NCBI GenBank assembly: GCA_029555025.1
Contig: JAKPTZ010000102.1
Location: forward strand, 36,367 to 100,366
Origin: Deltaproteobacteria bacterium
GTDB lineage: Bacteria > Myxococcota_A > UBA9042 > DTJE01
Length of the DNA: 64,000 bases
Direction: 5' to 3'
The notes under the pieces were generated by a model that saw only the letters and a list, made by a program, of their open reading frames with translations, was not told the origin of the DNA and did no database searches. Positions 8,875-18,076 of this stretch are shown piece after piece. Position 1 is the first letter of the stretch, and each line of letters begins with the position of its first letter. The position numbers and the translations under genes are program-made.

Positions 8875-10914
8875 TCAGAACATGGAGTAGTCGTCGTCCT
8901 TGATGCGGCGGGACATGGTCGAGCGCAGGGTGGTCACTTCGCGGCGGAAATTGCCTTTCATGCCGGCGACGAGCGGCACCACCTCGCGATCGACAAAATC
9001 AAGCAGTTCCTGAAGATCCTGCCTGCACATGAACATGCTCTCCCCCCCGAGCTTTCCAACCATGGGCAGAAGCTGGATGTCGGTTCCAAGACGCGCGGCC
9101 GTCCTGATATGGTCCGGAATTTCGCGGAAGTTGCACTTCATGATCACGAAAGAAAGGACGACCCTTGGAAGGGGATTGAATTCGCGTCGCGCCCGCATCA
9201 GTTCGGTCACGTTGTTGATGACCCTGTCGTAGGCGTCAACAAGGGTCACGTGGCGGTAAGTCTCGCGGCTGGCCGCGTTGACCGAGATGATGATGGAAAG
9301 AAGACGGGACTTCTTCATGTCGGATATCAGGGATTTGTCCAGCAGGATCCCGTTGGTCGTCAGCGCAATTCCCCCGTCCCTGAATCTGTCGGTCTTGAAC
9401 GCCTTCAACAGGCGCCTTGTTCCGTCGGCAATCAGGGGCTCCCCGCCGGTGATGTTAAGCACCCGAAGGTACGGCATCATCTCGATGACCTCGTCGAACT
9501 GGCGTTCGGACATCATCGTCTTTGACGGATCAGGGGCGTCCCTTACTTCCCCGGGGAAGCGGCACATGATGCACGCGATGTTGCAGTGAAGCGACGGGGC
9601 GATTACCAGGTTCTGCGGCATGGACTCAAGGATCTCGGCGCCGTCGATGATTTCCTTCAGGTTGGTGACCAGGTTCCTGTGGAACACGTCCGTCAGCGGA
9701 TCGGCGGTAAGCCACGAATCGCCCGGGCCGCCACCGTGGAAGACGACGCAGTCGGGCCGGCAGTGCAGGTGCGGCTGGCCGATCTTCATCTGGTGCCGCA
9801 GCGACTGCATCACATCGCTGTTCCAGGCCTGGGCAAGGCTGACGTCGTGCCACGAGACGCACTGATCGACGGTGCCGTACTGGAAGCGGTGAGTGGCGCA
9901 GCTTATTGCGACCCCGCGGACGCTGTGCGTTTCAAGGTTGGTCCACGGATTCATGCAGATGGGGTGACGACGGGCAAGCTCCTGTCGCAAGGTGCGCAGT
10001 TCGTTGCGCCTGACCCAGATCGCCGCGGCGTCCAGCCACACCTGATCCTGGTCGCCGCCCTGTCCGCCCCGCAGCGGCCGCGGCGGTGTCGAAGGTTCAA
10101 GGTGACGTCCGGAAAAGGTGCAGATTTCCCGGGCGTCGCATGCGGCGCACGCTTCAAATGGAGCCTTTGACCTGGCGATATTGCCGTCCGACGGAATTCC
10201 GGCCAGATCCCCCCATGCGAGTGCCGGGACGTTTTTCAGCGGAAAGATGCACGGTGGCGGCGCCTCGTTGCGACCGATCTGGAAGATGACGCCGTTATCC
10301 TGGCAGAACTTGATTGTGCGGGTTGCCGATTCGATGGCGATTGCCGGATCCCACTTATTCTGCGTGCCGTCCCGCCTGGATTCGGACACGAAGTCGAGCG
10401 TGACGCGGGCCGGCATGCAGAGCCTGGACGCCCTCGCGACCGTGTCGTCGATTGATTCCGCGTTGGCCTTCATGACGGGAATCTGAAGCGTCACTTCCAG
10501 GCCGAGTTCCCTTGCGCCCGAAAGTATCATCGCGGCCATCTTCAGGCTGCCGCGGCCTCCGGTCAGGCCTGCCAGCATTTCACGTTCGGCCGACGGAAGT
10601 ACAAGCTGGATTCCGGTCAGTCCGGCCGCCGCAAGATCCTTCAGCGCCGCCGGATCGGCCGGCCCGCAGTGGACATAGGCCTCAATTTCGTCGGCGCCCG
10701 AGTCGGCAAGGCGCGAAACGGTCGGGGCGAACCTGCGGTCAAGAAGGTTGCCGGCAAGCAGGAGATATCGTGACGCCTCGGGGATTTCGAAGCGGCCGGC
10801 CACGGCGTCATCGGGGCAGACCCCTTCCCGTCCCTGACCGACGGTGCAGAAACTGCAACCCAGGCTGCATCCCGCGGCGATTCGTATCAGGCGGCTTTCC
10901 CCGGAAAGGTCCAT
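8875..10914 (-). CDS. Protein with two radical-SAM clusters and a SPASM-like middle region (copy B)
   Basis: A cytoplasmic protein of 679 residues. It carries two separate CX3CX2C clusters: C16-C20-C23 (GCSLGCSFC) and C444-C448-C451 (CNIACIMC). The first is followed by a TIM-barrel-like stretch (GLTGIQLVLPSAE, LGLEVTLQIPV) and an auxiliary cysteine motif (CAACDAREIC). A SPASM-like segment follows (ICMNPWTNLE, then SCATHRFQYG, then HCRPDC). The C-terminal domain has the usual radical-SAM LNITGGEPL, LTTNG and IIISVNA motifs. Radical-SAM enzymes use [4Fe-4S] and S-adenosylmethionine; SPASM members commonly modify peptides or proteins. The gene lies 13 bp downstream of its paralogue. Its substrate is unknown; the co-directional Cys-rich lipoprotein is one candidate. 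Confidence 0.8.
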   Translation of the reverse strand: MDLSGESRLIRIAAGCSLGCSFCTVGQGREGVCPDDAVAGRFEIPEASRYLLLAGNLLDRRFAPTVSRLADSGADEIEAYVHCGPADPAALKDLAAAGLTGIQLVLPSAEREMLAGLTGGRGSLKMAAMILSGARELGLEVTLQIPVMKANAESIDDTVARASRLCMPARVTLDFVSESRRDGTQNKWDPAIAIESATRTIKFCQDNGVIFQIGRNEAPPPCIFPLKNVPALAWGDLAGIPSDGNIARSKAPFEACAACDAREICTFSGRHLEPSTPPRPLRGGQGGDQDQVWLDAAAIWVRRNELRTLRQELARRHPICMNPWTNLETHSVRGVAISCATHRFQYGTVDQCVSWHDVSLAQAWNSDVMQSLRHQMKIGQPHLHCRPDCVVFHGGGPGDSWLTADPLTDVFHRNLVTNLKEIIDGAEILESMPQNLVIAPSLHCNIACIMCRFPGEVRDAPDPSKTMMSERQFDEVIEMMPYLRVLNITGGEPLIADGTRRLLKAFKTDRFRDGGIALTTNGILLDKSLISDMKKSRLLSIIISVNAASRETYRHVTLVDAYDRVINNVTELMRARREFNPLPRVVLSFVIMKCNFREIPDHIRTAARLGTDIQLLPMVGKLGGESMFMCRQDLQELLDFVDREVVPLVAGMKGNFRREVTTLRSTMSRRIKDDDYSMF

Positions 10915-10927
10915 ATCAATCCGATGT

Positions 10928-13054
10928 TCAAAGGGGATCCGTCATCCCCGACCGCATCCGCAGCACCGACAGCAGGCCCTTCAGTTGTCGCGCCGCATGC
11001 GGCCAGACAAGCATATACCTGTCAAGCAGGCTTCTGACAACGCATTCCGCGTGTTTCTTCGACGCTTCGTCCGTGAAGAAGCTTTCGCCCATCCGATCCC
11101 TTTCGATGGGCAGCAGTCGTACTTCGGTCTTCAGGCGGGCGGCAAGCTCGATGAAGGCGCCAAGCTCGCCCAGGTTGCTTTTCATGACCACGAAACTGGC
11201 CGTAACGGTCGGCTTGCGCGGCATCCCGCCGGCGGCCGCGACCATCGCCGCGACGTTGCCGATCACCTTGTCGAACGTGCCTTTAGTCCCGGTTACAAGT
11301 TCATGGGTCGCCGCGGTCGCGGCGTTGATCGAAACGATGATTCGGGCCATCGATGTCGGCCGCAGCCTTTCAATCAGCGCCGGGGCAAGGAGGGTTCCGT
11401 TGGTCGTAAGCGTGTAACTGGTATCCGGAAGCCGATCCGGGGTGATCGATTGCAGGATTTCGACCATTCGCCTTGATGTAAGCGGTTCCCCGCCCGTCAA
11501 CGCCACCGTCGCGGTGGTCGGCAGCAGTTCGACAAGCTCGTCAAGCAGCGCCGGCGGGGTGTCGATGCCGGTCGCGCCGGCGTCTTCGTCGGTCAGGTCG
11601 CACATCCTGCAGCGCTGGTTGCACTTCAGGCTGGGCGATATCGTGATGTTGCGTGGCCGCGACTTGACCCTGGCCGAACCCTCGATGAATTCCGAAAGCC
11701 CCAGGGCAAGGTTGGAATCAAACACCTCGGTCCGGGGCAGCCTGACCGGAGGCAGATCCGACCAGCTTTCGGCAAACCTGGGGCAGTGCCGGTTGCACGT
11801 TGCCTGGCGTCCGCCGTCAACCATCAGTCGACGCATCGAGGTCATCCTGTCGCCCTGAAACGATTTCAGGATTCCGTCGGTCAGCCAGCCGTCGCAGGTG
11901 CCGTCCGGCGTGCCCAGGATTTCGCGTCTTGGCCAGGAACCTTCGCACGGGGCAACCCGTCCGGTTCTGTCATGAACCTCGATCGAATCCCACGGCGCCA
12001 TGCACCGGTCAATCGTGGCCGCCCGCGCAAGAAGTGAATCGAGCCTTTCCCTGCGGGAGAAAAGCGTCGTCGTCCTGCATCGGGACAAGCCGGAAGCGAC
12101 GGGCACGCCTGGTTCGGGGGAGCGGTCGGGATCGACCCACGCGATCGGATCCGGCGCCTTGCCCGCGAACGCGTGCATTCCCATGTTGCACGACTTCCGG
12201 ATGCCGCACGAAGCGCATGAGGCGGCGACGGCAGCCCCGCGTTCACGCAGAAGGCCGGGAGATCCGTCAAGACCCGGGTAATGTTCGACTTTTGCGTCCT
12301 CGATATCGATGACGCACGGGGCCGGTCCCTCGAAGCCACCGATCGTCAGGGAAATCCCGGCGGCATGGGCCATGGCCGCGATTTCCCGTATCGGTTCGGA
12401 CGCCAGCCTGAAGTCCCAGGCGCCAGCCGAAGCTGGTCCGTGAGTCGCCCTGAAGGGCAGGGCCACCTTTCGGATGGTCGGGCAAAGGCCCTTGACCCGC
12501 CTGAAGGTATCGGTGATTCCAGGCAGGCTTTCCTGCGTCACCGGCAGTTCCGCCGTGACGTCGAGGTGAAGCGATGCGGCCGCCTTCAGCAGCAGCGCGA
12601 TTGATTCCAGCCTGGCGCGGGCGCCGCAGAGTTTTGCAAGCGTGGCCCTGTCGGATGCGGGAATCACGACGTGAAGGCCCGTCAGCCCGCTTTCGGCCAT
12701 CGTCTTAAGCAGTGTCACATCGTTGCAGGCCGGGTGGACGTAAAGAAAAACCTCTTCGGATCCGAGTTCGCGCAGTGACTTGATTATCGGGACAACGTCT
12801 TCGTGAATCAGGTCGCCGGCCATGATCGTCGCGCGGTGGCAAACAGGCAGATCCCTGATTTCGAGCGACGCCGGCGCCGGGCCGATGCGTCCTTCCGACA
12901 TGGTACACGACAGGCAGCCGCAACCGCATCCACGGCCGATAAAGACAATCCCGCTTTCTTCCCGGTTCATCGGAAAACGGCCCCGGCAGGTTCCAGCCAG
13001 CCGGAATTTTACCAGATAGCCGGTTCGTTGTTTGAAGGTATGTTTGCGAGCCAT
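10928..13054 (-). CDS. Protein with two radical-SAM clusters and a SPASM-like middle region (copy A)
   Basis: A 708-residue paralogue of the downstream gene, with the same order of parts. The N-terminal cluster is C43-C47-C50 (GCGCGCLSC, one extra Cys between). It is followed by a barrel-like region (GLTGLHVVIPASD, LHLDVTAELPV), an auxiliary CASCGIRKSC, a SPASM-like block (RCMAPWDSIEVH, APCEGSW, TCNRHC) and a C-terminal radical-SAM domain with C478-C482-C485 (CNQRCRMC), VALTGGEPL, TLTTNG and IIVSINA. An ATG at 12970 (MNREESGIVFIG) aligns better with the start of the paralogue and may be the true start. The gene begins about 20 bp after the Cys-rich lipoprotein gene on the same strand, so the three look like one operon. 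Function unknown. Confidence 0.78.
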   Translation of the reverse strand: MARKHTFKQRTGYLVKFRLAGTCRGRFPMNREESGIVFIGRGCGCGCLSCTMSEGRIGPAPASLEIRDLPVCHRATIMAGDLIHEDVVPIIKSLRELGSEEVFLYVHPACNDVTLLKTMAESGLTGLHVVIPASDRATLAKLCGARARLESIALLLKAAASLHLDVTAELPVTQESLPGITDTFRRVKGLCPTIRKVALPFRATHGPASAGAWDFRLASEPIREIAAMAHAAGISLTIGGFEGPAPCVIDIEDAKVEHYPGLDGSPGLLRERGAAVAASCASCGIRKSCNMGMHAFAGKAPDPIAWVDPDRSPEPGVPVASGLSRCRTTTLFSRRERLDSLLARAATIDRCMAPWDSIEVHDRTGRVAPCEGSWPRREILGTPDGTCDGWLTDGILKSFQGDRMTSMRRLMVDGGRQATCNRHCPRFAESWSDLPPVRLPRTEVFDSNLALGLSEFIEGSARVKSRPRNITISPSLKCNQRCRMCDLTDEDAGATGIDTPPALLDELVELLPTTATVALTGGEPLTSRRMVEILQSITPDRLPDTSYTLTTNGTLLAPALIERLRPTSMARIIVSINAATAATHELVTGTKGTFDKVIGNVAAMVAAAGGMPRKPTVTASFVVMKSNLGELGAFIELAARLKTEVRLLPIERDRMGESFFTDEASKKHAECVVRSLLDRYMLVWPHAARQLKGLLSVLRMRSGMTDPL

Positions 13055-13074
13055 GGTTCCCGGGCGGCGCCGGC

Positions 13075-14742
13075 CTAGAACGAGATGGCGAGCAGGTAGT
13101 CCGTCCTGGCGTCGTCACGCTGGGCAGGCGAGATTTTGACGAAGACGGTTCCCGAGTCGTCGAATCCACCGCTGCATACCGGATCGAATGATATGTGTTC
13201 GGCGATTCCCCAGCGCCGCCTGGATTCGAAGCATCGGGCCCCTTCGATTGAAGAAACGGTTTCAAACACGTCGCCCGAAGGATCCAGATCCGGTTCCGTA
13301 AGTTTTCCCCTGTCGCACCTGTAACAGACCATCAGGTTCAGGTCGGCGTCCTCGGACATCCCGTCCAGCCTTACATCGACCGCAAGGTATTCGCCCCAGG
13401 TGTCCTCGACCGTGGCCTCGTACCAGTCGCGATCCTCCGGTTCCAGTATGTTCGCGATGACGTCCCAGTCAGTGGAGTTGTCGCCATCGGTGAATTCGCC
13501 CAGGTACGCGGCCTGTCCCGGGTAGTTGTCCGGTTCATACACGTCCTTGTCGAACGTGACGGTCGCGCAGCCGCCATCGTAGCAGACCTGGCTGGCGGGG
13601 CATCGCGCGCAGAGACAGTTTCCAATGGCGCCGCACTCGATGTCGTCGCACACCTTCGGGCAGTCCGGCATGCACAGCCCGTTTTCGCACTTCATTCTGT
13701 CCATGCATCCGCCGTTCATCGACCCGCAGGTGCATTCCCCGATATTGCCGCATTCCCGGCCGGCCGTGGAGCACACGCACTGGCAGTCGGTGACGACGCG
13801 TCCGGCGGCGCAGCGCTGGCAGACGCCGGCGGTGCCGCAGTCGCAGCCGTCAACCGTCCCGCATTCGATGCCCTGGCAGCTTGTTCTGCACGATACGCAG
13901 CGGCCGGCCGAAGTGCAGCCGTAACCTTTCTGGCACGGGCAGTCTTCGGGGCAATCCAGGCAGTTTTCAAAATCCTTCAGGCATTCCCCGTCGCCGCAGT
14001 CGCCGGGAACCGCGCACTGCCCCCAGTTGCCGCACACCAGTCCGTCGGTGCATCTTCCGCAATCACAACCTTCGAATTCGCCGCAGTTCCTGTGATCCTG
14101 CGCGCAGGCGACACTGCAATCCATGCAGCTTCCGTCGATGCAGGCCTGGGACGCGGGGCAGGCGCAATCGACGGGCGAAGTGGCGCAGTCTTCAAGTTTT
14201 TCGCAGACGCCGTCTTCGTCTTCCGGGATGGAAAGGCAATCGCCGTCGCGGCAGTACATGTTCGCCCCGCAACCGCAGTCGGCCGGGCAGGTCGTGCAGT
14301 TTTCAAAGGAATCCGTGCAGATATGGTCGCCGCACAGGTACTGGGTTCCTGCACAGGTTCCGTCGGCGCGGCATGAATCCATGACGGTTGTCGCATTTGA
14401 ATCGTCACACGGATGGCCCACCTGCCGGCGCCTTGCAGAGCAGTATCCAAGGTCGCAGATCGGAACGTCGCACATCCTGGAATGTAGCGCCTGATCACCG
14501 CAGTCATCGTTCGTGGTGCACGATTTCGGAGTCGGGATGTCCGGCCTTGCGGTGTTTGCCGCATCCGATACCGGGATGTCCCGGTCGGCGCCGAATTCTT
14601 CCCATTCGCCAACTGACGGCACGCCGCAGGCCAGGAGCAATGTCGCGATGATCGGTGTGGCGGATCCGGCGGATTTGATGGCGGCGACAACCCGCGGCCG
14701 ATGTGCCCGGCCAGCGCTGCTTGAAAGAATCGTGGTTGACAT
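13075..14742 (-). CDS. Cys-rich lipoprotein, first gene of the double-radical-SAM operon
   Basis: A 555-residue precursor with a lipoprotein signal ending in LLLAC (lipid-anchored Cys39) after a long basic n-region. After an Asp/Pro linker, residues about 70-400 hold dozens of cysteines in irregular modules such as CGDHICTDSFENCTTCP, CGDGECLKDFENCLDCP and CGxxxGCDCG. The first two resemble the CGDGxCxxxENCxxCPxDC modules of many Myxococcota surface proteins. The last ~150 residues are Cys-poor and beta-rich (YEPDNYPGQAAYLGEF, then DRDWYEATV), like bacterial pre-peptidase C-terminal domains. The gene ends in TAG. It is expected at the outer membrane or cell surface, with its cysteines in disulfides. 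Its position directly upstream of two radical-SAM genes makes it a possible substrate; this is inference. Confidence 0.78.
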   Translation of the reverse strand: MSTTILSSSAGRAHRPRVVAAIKSAGSATPIIATLLLACGVPSVGEWEEFGADRDIPVSDAANTARPDIPTPKSCTTNDDCGDQALHSRMCDVPICDLGYCSARRRQVGHPCDDSNATTVMDSCRADGTCAGTQYLCGDHICTDSFENCTTCPADCGCGANMYCRDGDCLSIPEDEDGVCEKLEDCATSPVDCACPASQACIDGSCMDCSVACAQDHRNCGEFEGCDCGRCTDGLVCGNWGQCAVPGDCGDGECLKDFENCLDCPEDCPCQKGYGCTSAGRCVSCRTSCQGIECGTVDGCDCGTAGVCQRCAAGRVVTDCQCVCSTAGRECGNIGECTCGSMNGGCMDRMKCENGLCMPDCPKVCDDIECGAIGNCLCARCPASQVCYDGGCATVTFDKDVYEPDNYPGQAAYLGEFTDGDNSTDWDVIANILEPEDRDWYEATVEDTWGEYLAVDVRLDGMSEDADLNLMVCYRCDRGKLTEPDLDPSGDVFETVSSIEGARCFESRRRWGIAEHISFDPVCSGGFDDSGTVFVKISPAQRDDARTDYLLAISF

Positions 14743-14826
14743 GTCGGAACCCCTGTCGTGTGAGGTGAGTCCGGGCCGATGATTCGGCTGGACAGGGGCT
14801 TTATCGATGGATGGTTCTTTATCGTT

Positions 14827-15672
14827 TCAATCGCAGGCGACGCGGGCGCCGCAGACTGTCACAAGGGGGCAGTCCGCGCAGTTCGGGCCGGCCGAGCCCC
14901 GGCAGGTGCCCGAAATTCCCAGGTGCGACAGGGCGAAGTCGTACCTGACCGGGTCTTCCTGATCGAGTTCGGCAAGCTGCCTGGTAAGGGCGATAGCGTC
15001 CTTCATGCGCGGTGCGTTGTTCTGGCCGGCAGGCCCAAGGCCGAGCAGGCCGGAAATCCTGAACACGTGAACGTCCAGTGGAAAAAGAAGATCCGAGGGG
15101 CGCAGCCCCTTCCAGATGCCCAGGTCGATCCCGTCGCGCCTGACCATCCAACGCAGGAGCATGCACAGCCGCTTCATCGGCGAGTCGGGGTTTCCGACCG
15201 GAACCAGGAATCCGGGGTCGCCGTCGCCGGATGATCGCAGCGCGTCCGCAAGTGAAAGAAGGCCATTGACCGTTCCCCCGGCCGCAAAACCGGACATGAC
15301 CGAAGGTTCAAGCGATCCGTCGCGCCGCAGAAGCGCGGCGGTGCCGGACAGCAACGCCTCGACGTTGGGTGGTGTCGCGAAGCGGTAAATCACGCCGTCG
15401 GCCACTTCGCGAAACAGGGCGCGGTTGCCTTCCGCCAGTGCCTGTCCGGGGCTTTCGCCAAGACGTGAAAGCACCTTGTCGATAACGGGCATGAAAGCGG
15501 CAACGCGCCCGAAGGCGAATGCGGACGCGATGACGGCCGCGGCCTCGCGGTCGATCGGATCCCGGTATTGCCTTGGAAACGACAGTGGGTCGCACGCAAG
15601 CGATTCCTCGGTGTGGAACCTGTCGTAAACGGCATCAAGGAAAGGCTTCAGTCGGGTTACATCCGGCCGCAT
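14827..15672 (-). CDS. TIGR02757 (DUF2400) family protein
   Basis: A 281-residue cytoplasmic protein. Diagnostic segments are the N-terminal DPLSFPRQYRDPIDREAAAVIASAFAFG, read in parts (ASAFAFGRV), the central LFPLDVHVFRISG and the C-terminal DFALSHLGISGTC followed by CADCPLVTVC, a likely metal-binding Cys cluster. The family is widespread in Deltaproteobacteria and Bacteroidetes and has no established function; its helical core recalls HhH-GPD DNA glycosylases. Its ATG overlaps the last codons of the upstream glycosyltransferase gene by 16 bp, which suggests translational coupling. Confidence 0.85.
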   Translation of the reverse strand: MRPDVTRLKPFLDAVYDRFHTEESLACDPLSFPRQYRDPIDREAAAVIASAFAFGRVAAFMPVIDKVLSRLGESPGQALAEGNRALFREVADGVIYRFATPPNVEALLSGTAALLRRDGSLEPSVMSGFAAGGTVNGLLSLADALRSSGDGDPGFLVPVGNPDSPMKRLCMLLRWMVRRDGIDLGIWKGLRPSDLLFPLDVHVFRISGLLGLGPAGQNNAPRMKDAIALTRQLAELDQEDPVRYDFALSHLGISGTCRGSAGPNCADCPLVTVCGARVACD

Positions 15673-17582
15673 TCGATGTTCTCCCTGGTCTTGAACAGGG
15701 TAATCGGGAAGTCCTTGAAGTGCTTCAGCTTCTTTTCGTTGAACGTCCTTGCCGGCTGGAACCGTGACTTGAACGGCTCCGCGGAAGTCATCTTGTCAAA
15801 CGGGAAGTACGAACCTGAGGCCGACACGACGAAGGCGACCTTGTCCGCACAGACCTGGTCGATGAAGCCTGCGTCCGAGAGCATGCCCGAACTGAAACGT
15901 TTGCCGTTCGTGTCGGCCTCGTCCGCCGAAATCCGCCTGCCGGCGTGAAGCGCCACAAGAGGGGCCAGCGTGGAAGCCCCGGTCAGCGTCTGTTCGGGGG
16001 TGGTGTTCTGCCTGACGAAGTCGGCGATCTCATCGACGCTGTCAAACGCCAGCGACTTGTTCCAGATGTAGTGCCGGTAATACGGCGTGATGGCGCCACG
16101 TTCGCGGCTGTCGGCGAAGAATAGTGCCTTCGTCAGGCCGGCCGGTCCCTTCAGGATTGCAGGGTCACGCCATTCGTACGCGACCTTCTGTCCCTTCAAC
16201 TTCGACTCCTCCGGCCACAGTGCAGCGTTCAGGTGGGCCGACCACGGAACGGCAAGCCACGCGGCCGCAAGAACGGCAAGGGGAAAGGCCAGGCTGGATG
16301 CGTCGGACGCCCGCTTCATGCGGGAAACGGCCTGATCGACGGCATAGCCGACAGCCGGGCACATGAAGGACAGCATCGGAACCAGATAGAAGTCATAGAC
16401 TTCGTTGACGGCTGCCCACTGTAAAAGGAAAAGGGCTGTGGCCGCAACGCTGGAAAGGGCGATGAAGTGCGGCTTGAAGGCATCGGTTCGAAAGCCGCGG
16501 ATGGCTTCCCGCGCGGCCATCCATGTGGCCGGCAGCAGAAGCAGGAACATGGCACCGTGGTAATAGAGGGTCTTCAGGAAGGTCGGGCCCTTCAGGAAGG
16601 CCGCAAGGTTGGAAATCAGGATCACGGCCATCCTGAAGGGGTTGGGACTTGAAAAGAGCGACTGTCTTCCCTCGGCGCTGACAGCCTTCCTGGTGTGGTA
16701 AAGGAAGACCCCGTCGAAGAACGACTTGCCGCCGGAAATTCCGAAAATCAGCAGCATTAGTGCAAAAATGCCAATGAATCCGATAAGGTAGCGGACGGCG
16801 GCCTTGCGGTCGGCGACAAGGATTGCGATTCCCACCGCCAGGACGCCCGCCAGCGCGTACATGCCGGTTCCGATCGCCAGTCCCGCCAGGACGCCCGCAA
16901 CCACCGGAAAACGTCTGAAGCCGGCCCAGGCGGCCGCCCACAGGAACATCGTCATGATGTTTTCGCCGTTCATGTCGGTTGAGCCCATCAGAATCTGGTA
17001 CGTGGAAAAGTGGGCAAACAGGGCAACCAGGGCCATTGGCCGGGAAACCGGCCGTAGCGTCAGGTACATGAAAAGCCCGGCAATCGTCTGGGCCAGAACC
17101 GGAATCAGCTTTGCGGCGCCGATGGAGTATCCGGCAATCTTGAACACGGCGGCCGGGACAAGCAGGTGCACCGGGGGGTGGCTGAAGAAGAAGTCCCGGT
17201 AAGGCACCGCGCCTTCCGCAACGCGGTTTGCCAGGTAAAAATAGATGTTGTCATCGGTGCCGGAAGGATGCAGGCCGACCAGCTTCAAAAGGAACCACGT
17301 GCCAAGGATGACGGCAAGCCCGGCCGCCTCCAGGGCAAGCGCGGCTCGCCGTCCGTTGAATCGCGCCAGTCGCGGGATGCCCGACAGCATTGAAAGGGAC
17401 AGGATGGCGGCAAGCGGTATTCGCGTCACCGCCGGAAGCACGTGAAAAGGGCCGTAGGGCAGCACGGAAAGTATCGGCATGACCGCTGCCAGAACCCCGA
17501 CCATGGCTGCGGAAACCGGCGCCGGCTCCGTCCGGGTCGCGGTCGCCGAGCCTTGCCTGAGCCTTCTTGAAGCCTTGCCCAT
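15657..17582 (-). CDS. Glycosyltransferase family 39-like integral membrane protein
   Basis: A polytopic membrane protein of 641 residues with about 11-13 predicted helices. The first large periplasmic loop contains DDNIYFYLANRVAEG and PYRDFFFSHPPVHLL, the acidic and aromatic motif typical of ArnT/PMT-like GT39 transferases that use polyprenyl-phosphate sugars. A C-terminal soluble part follows (about residues 490-640). The start at 17582 (MGKASRRLRQG) is chosen because it has AGGGGAAA upstream; a longer reading to 17717 would overlap the divergent yraN start. Substrate and acceptor are unknown. Transfer of a sugar to lipid or to a surface protein is expected from the family. Confidence 0.75.
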   Translation of the reverse strand: MGKASRRLRQGSATATRTEPAPVSAAMVGVLAAVMPILSVLPYGPFHVLPAVTRIPLAAILSLSMLSGIPRLARFNGRRAALALEAAGLAVILGTWFLLKLVGLHPSGTDDNIYFYLANRVAEGAVPYRDFFFSHPPVHLLVPAAVFKIAGYSIGAAKLIPVLAQTIAGLFMYLTLRPVSRPMALVALFAHFSTYQILMGSTDMNGENIMTMFLWAAAWAGFRRFPVVAGVLAGLAIGTGMYALAGVLAVGIAILVADRKAAVRYLIGFIGIFALMLLIFGISGGKSFFDGVFLYHTRKAVSAEGRQSLFSSPNPFRMAVILISNLAAFLKGPTFLKTLYYHGAMFLLLLPATWMAAREAIRGFRTDAFKPHFIALSSVAATALFLLQWAAVNEVYDFYLVPMLSFMCPAVGYAVDQAVSRMKRASDASSLAFPLAVLAAAWLAVPWSAHLNAALWPEESKLKGQKVAYEWRDPAILKGPAGLTKALFFADSRERGAITPYYRHYIWNKSLAFDSVDEIADFVRQNTTPEQTLTGASTLAPLVALHAGRRISADEADTNGKRFSSGMLSDAGFIDQVCADKVAFVVSASGSYFPFDKMTSAEPFKSRFQPARTFNEKKLKHFKDFPITLFKTRENIECGRM

Positions 17583-17707
17583 CGTTTTCCCCTGAAAGAA
17601 GGTCGTTGCGCGACGACCTAGTGTAACGCAACACGCCGCCGGTTCGACATGGAAGTCAACTATCGGGCAATTGCGCCCCGCATCGCGACCGGCGGAGGAA
17701 CACTTCG

Positions 17708-18061
17708 ATGGATTCACGGAAGGCCGAAGGTCTGAGGATCGAGGAACTGGTGGCCGGCGAACTTGTCCGGCGCGGATATCGGATAATAGCCAGGAACTAT
17801 CGCAAGCCCTGGGGTGAAATCGATATCGTGGCCATAAGCGGGCGCCAGATCGTCGTGTGCGAGGTCAGGTCAAGAAGTCGTGGAGTTGCGGCGGATGCGG
17901 CCGAAAGCGTCGGAATCGAAAAGAGGAAGAAGATACGGATGACGACCGAGTCGTACCTTCAGGAGTGCCCATTCCTGTTCGATGAAGTCCGGTTCTTTGT
18001 CGCGGCCGTGGTGATGTCTGCGGGCCGACCTGAAATCGAGATTATCGAGGATGCCTTCTGA
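17708..18061 (+). CDS. yraN: UPF0102 / YraN-family endonuclease-like protein
   Basis: A protein of 117 residues with the family motifs GYRIIARNYRKPWGEIDIVA and VVCEVRSRS; the GEIDIV...E-V-R-S pattern is that of a restriction-endonuclease-like fold. The start has GGAGG at the right distance. YraN genes commonly sit beside rnhB and rplS, as here, although on the opposite strand and convergent with rnhB. The biological role is not known. Confidence 0.88.
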   Translation: MDSRKAEGLRIEELVAGELVRRGYRIIARNYRKPWGEIDIVAISGRQIVVCEVRSRSRGVAADAAESVGIEKRKKIRMTTESYLQECPFLFDEVRFFVAAVVMSAGRPEIEIIEDAF

Positions 18062-18076
18062 GCTTGGAGAAAGAGT

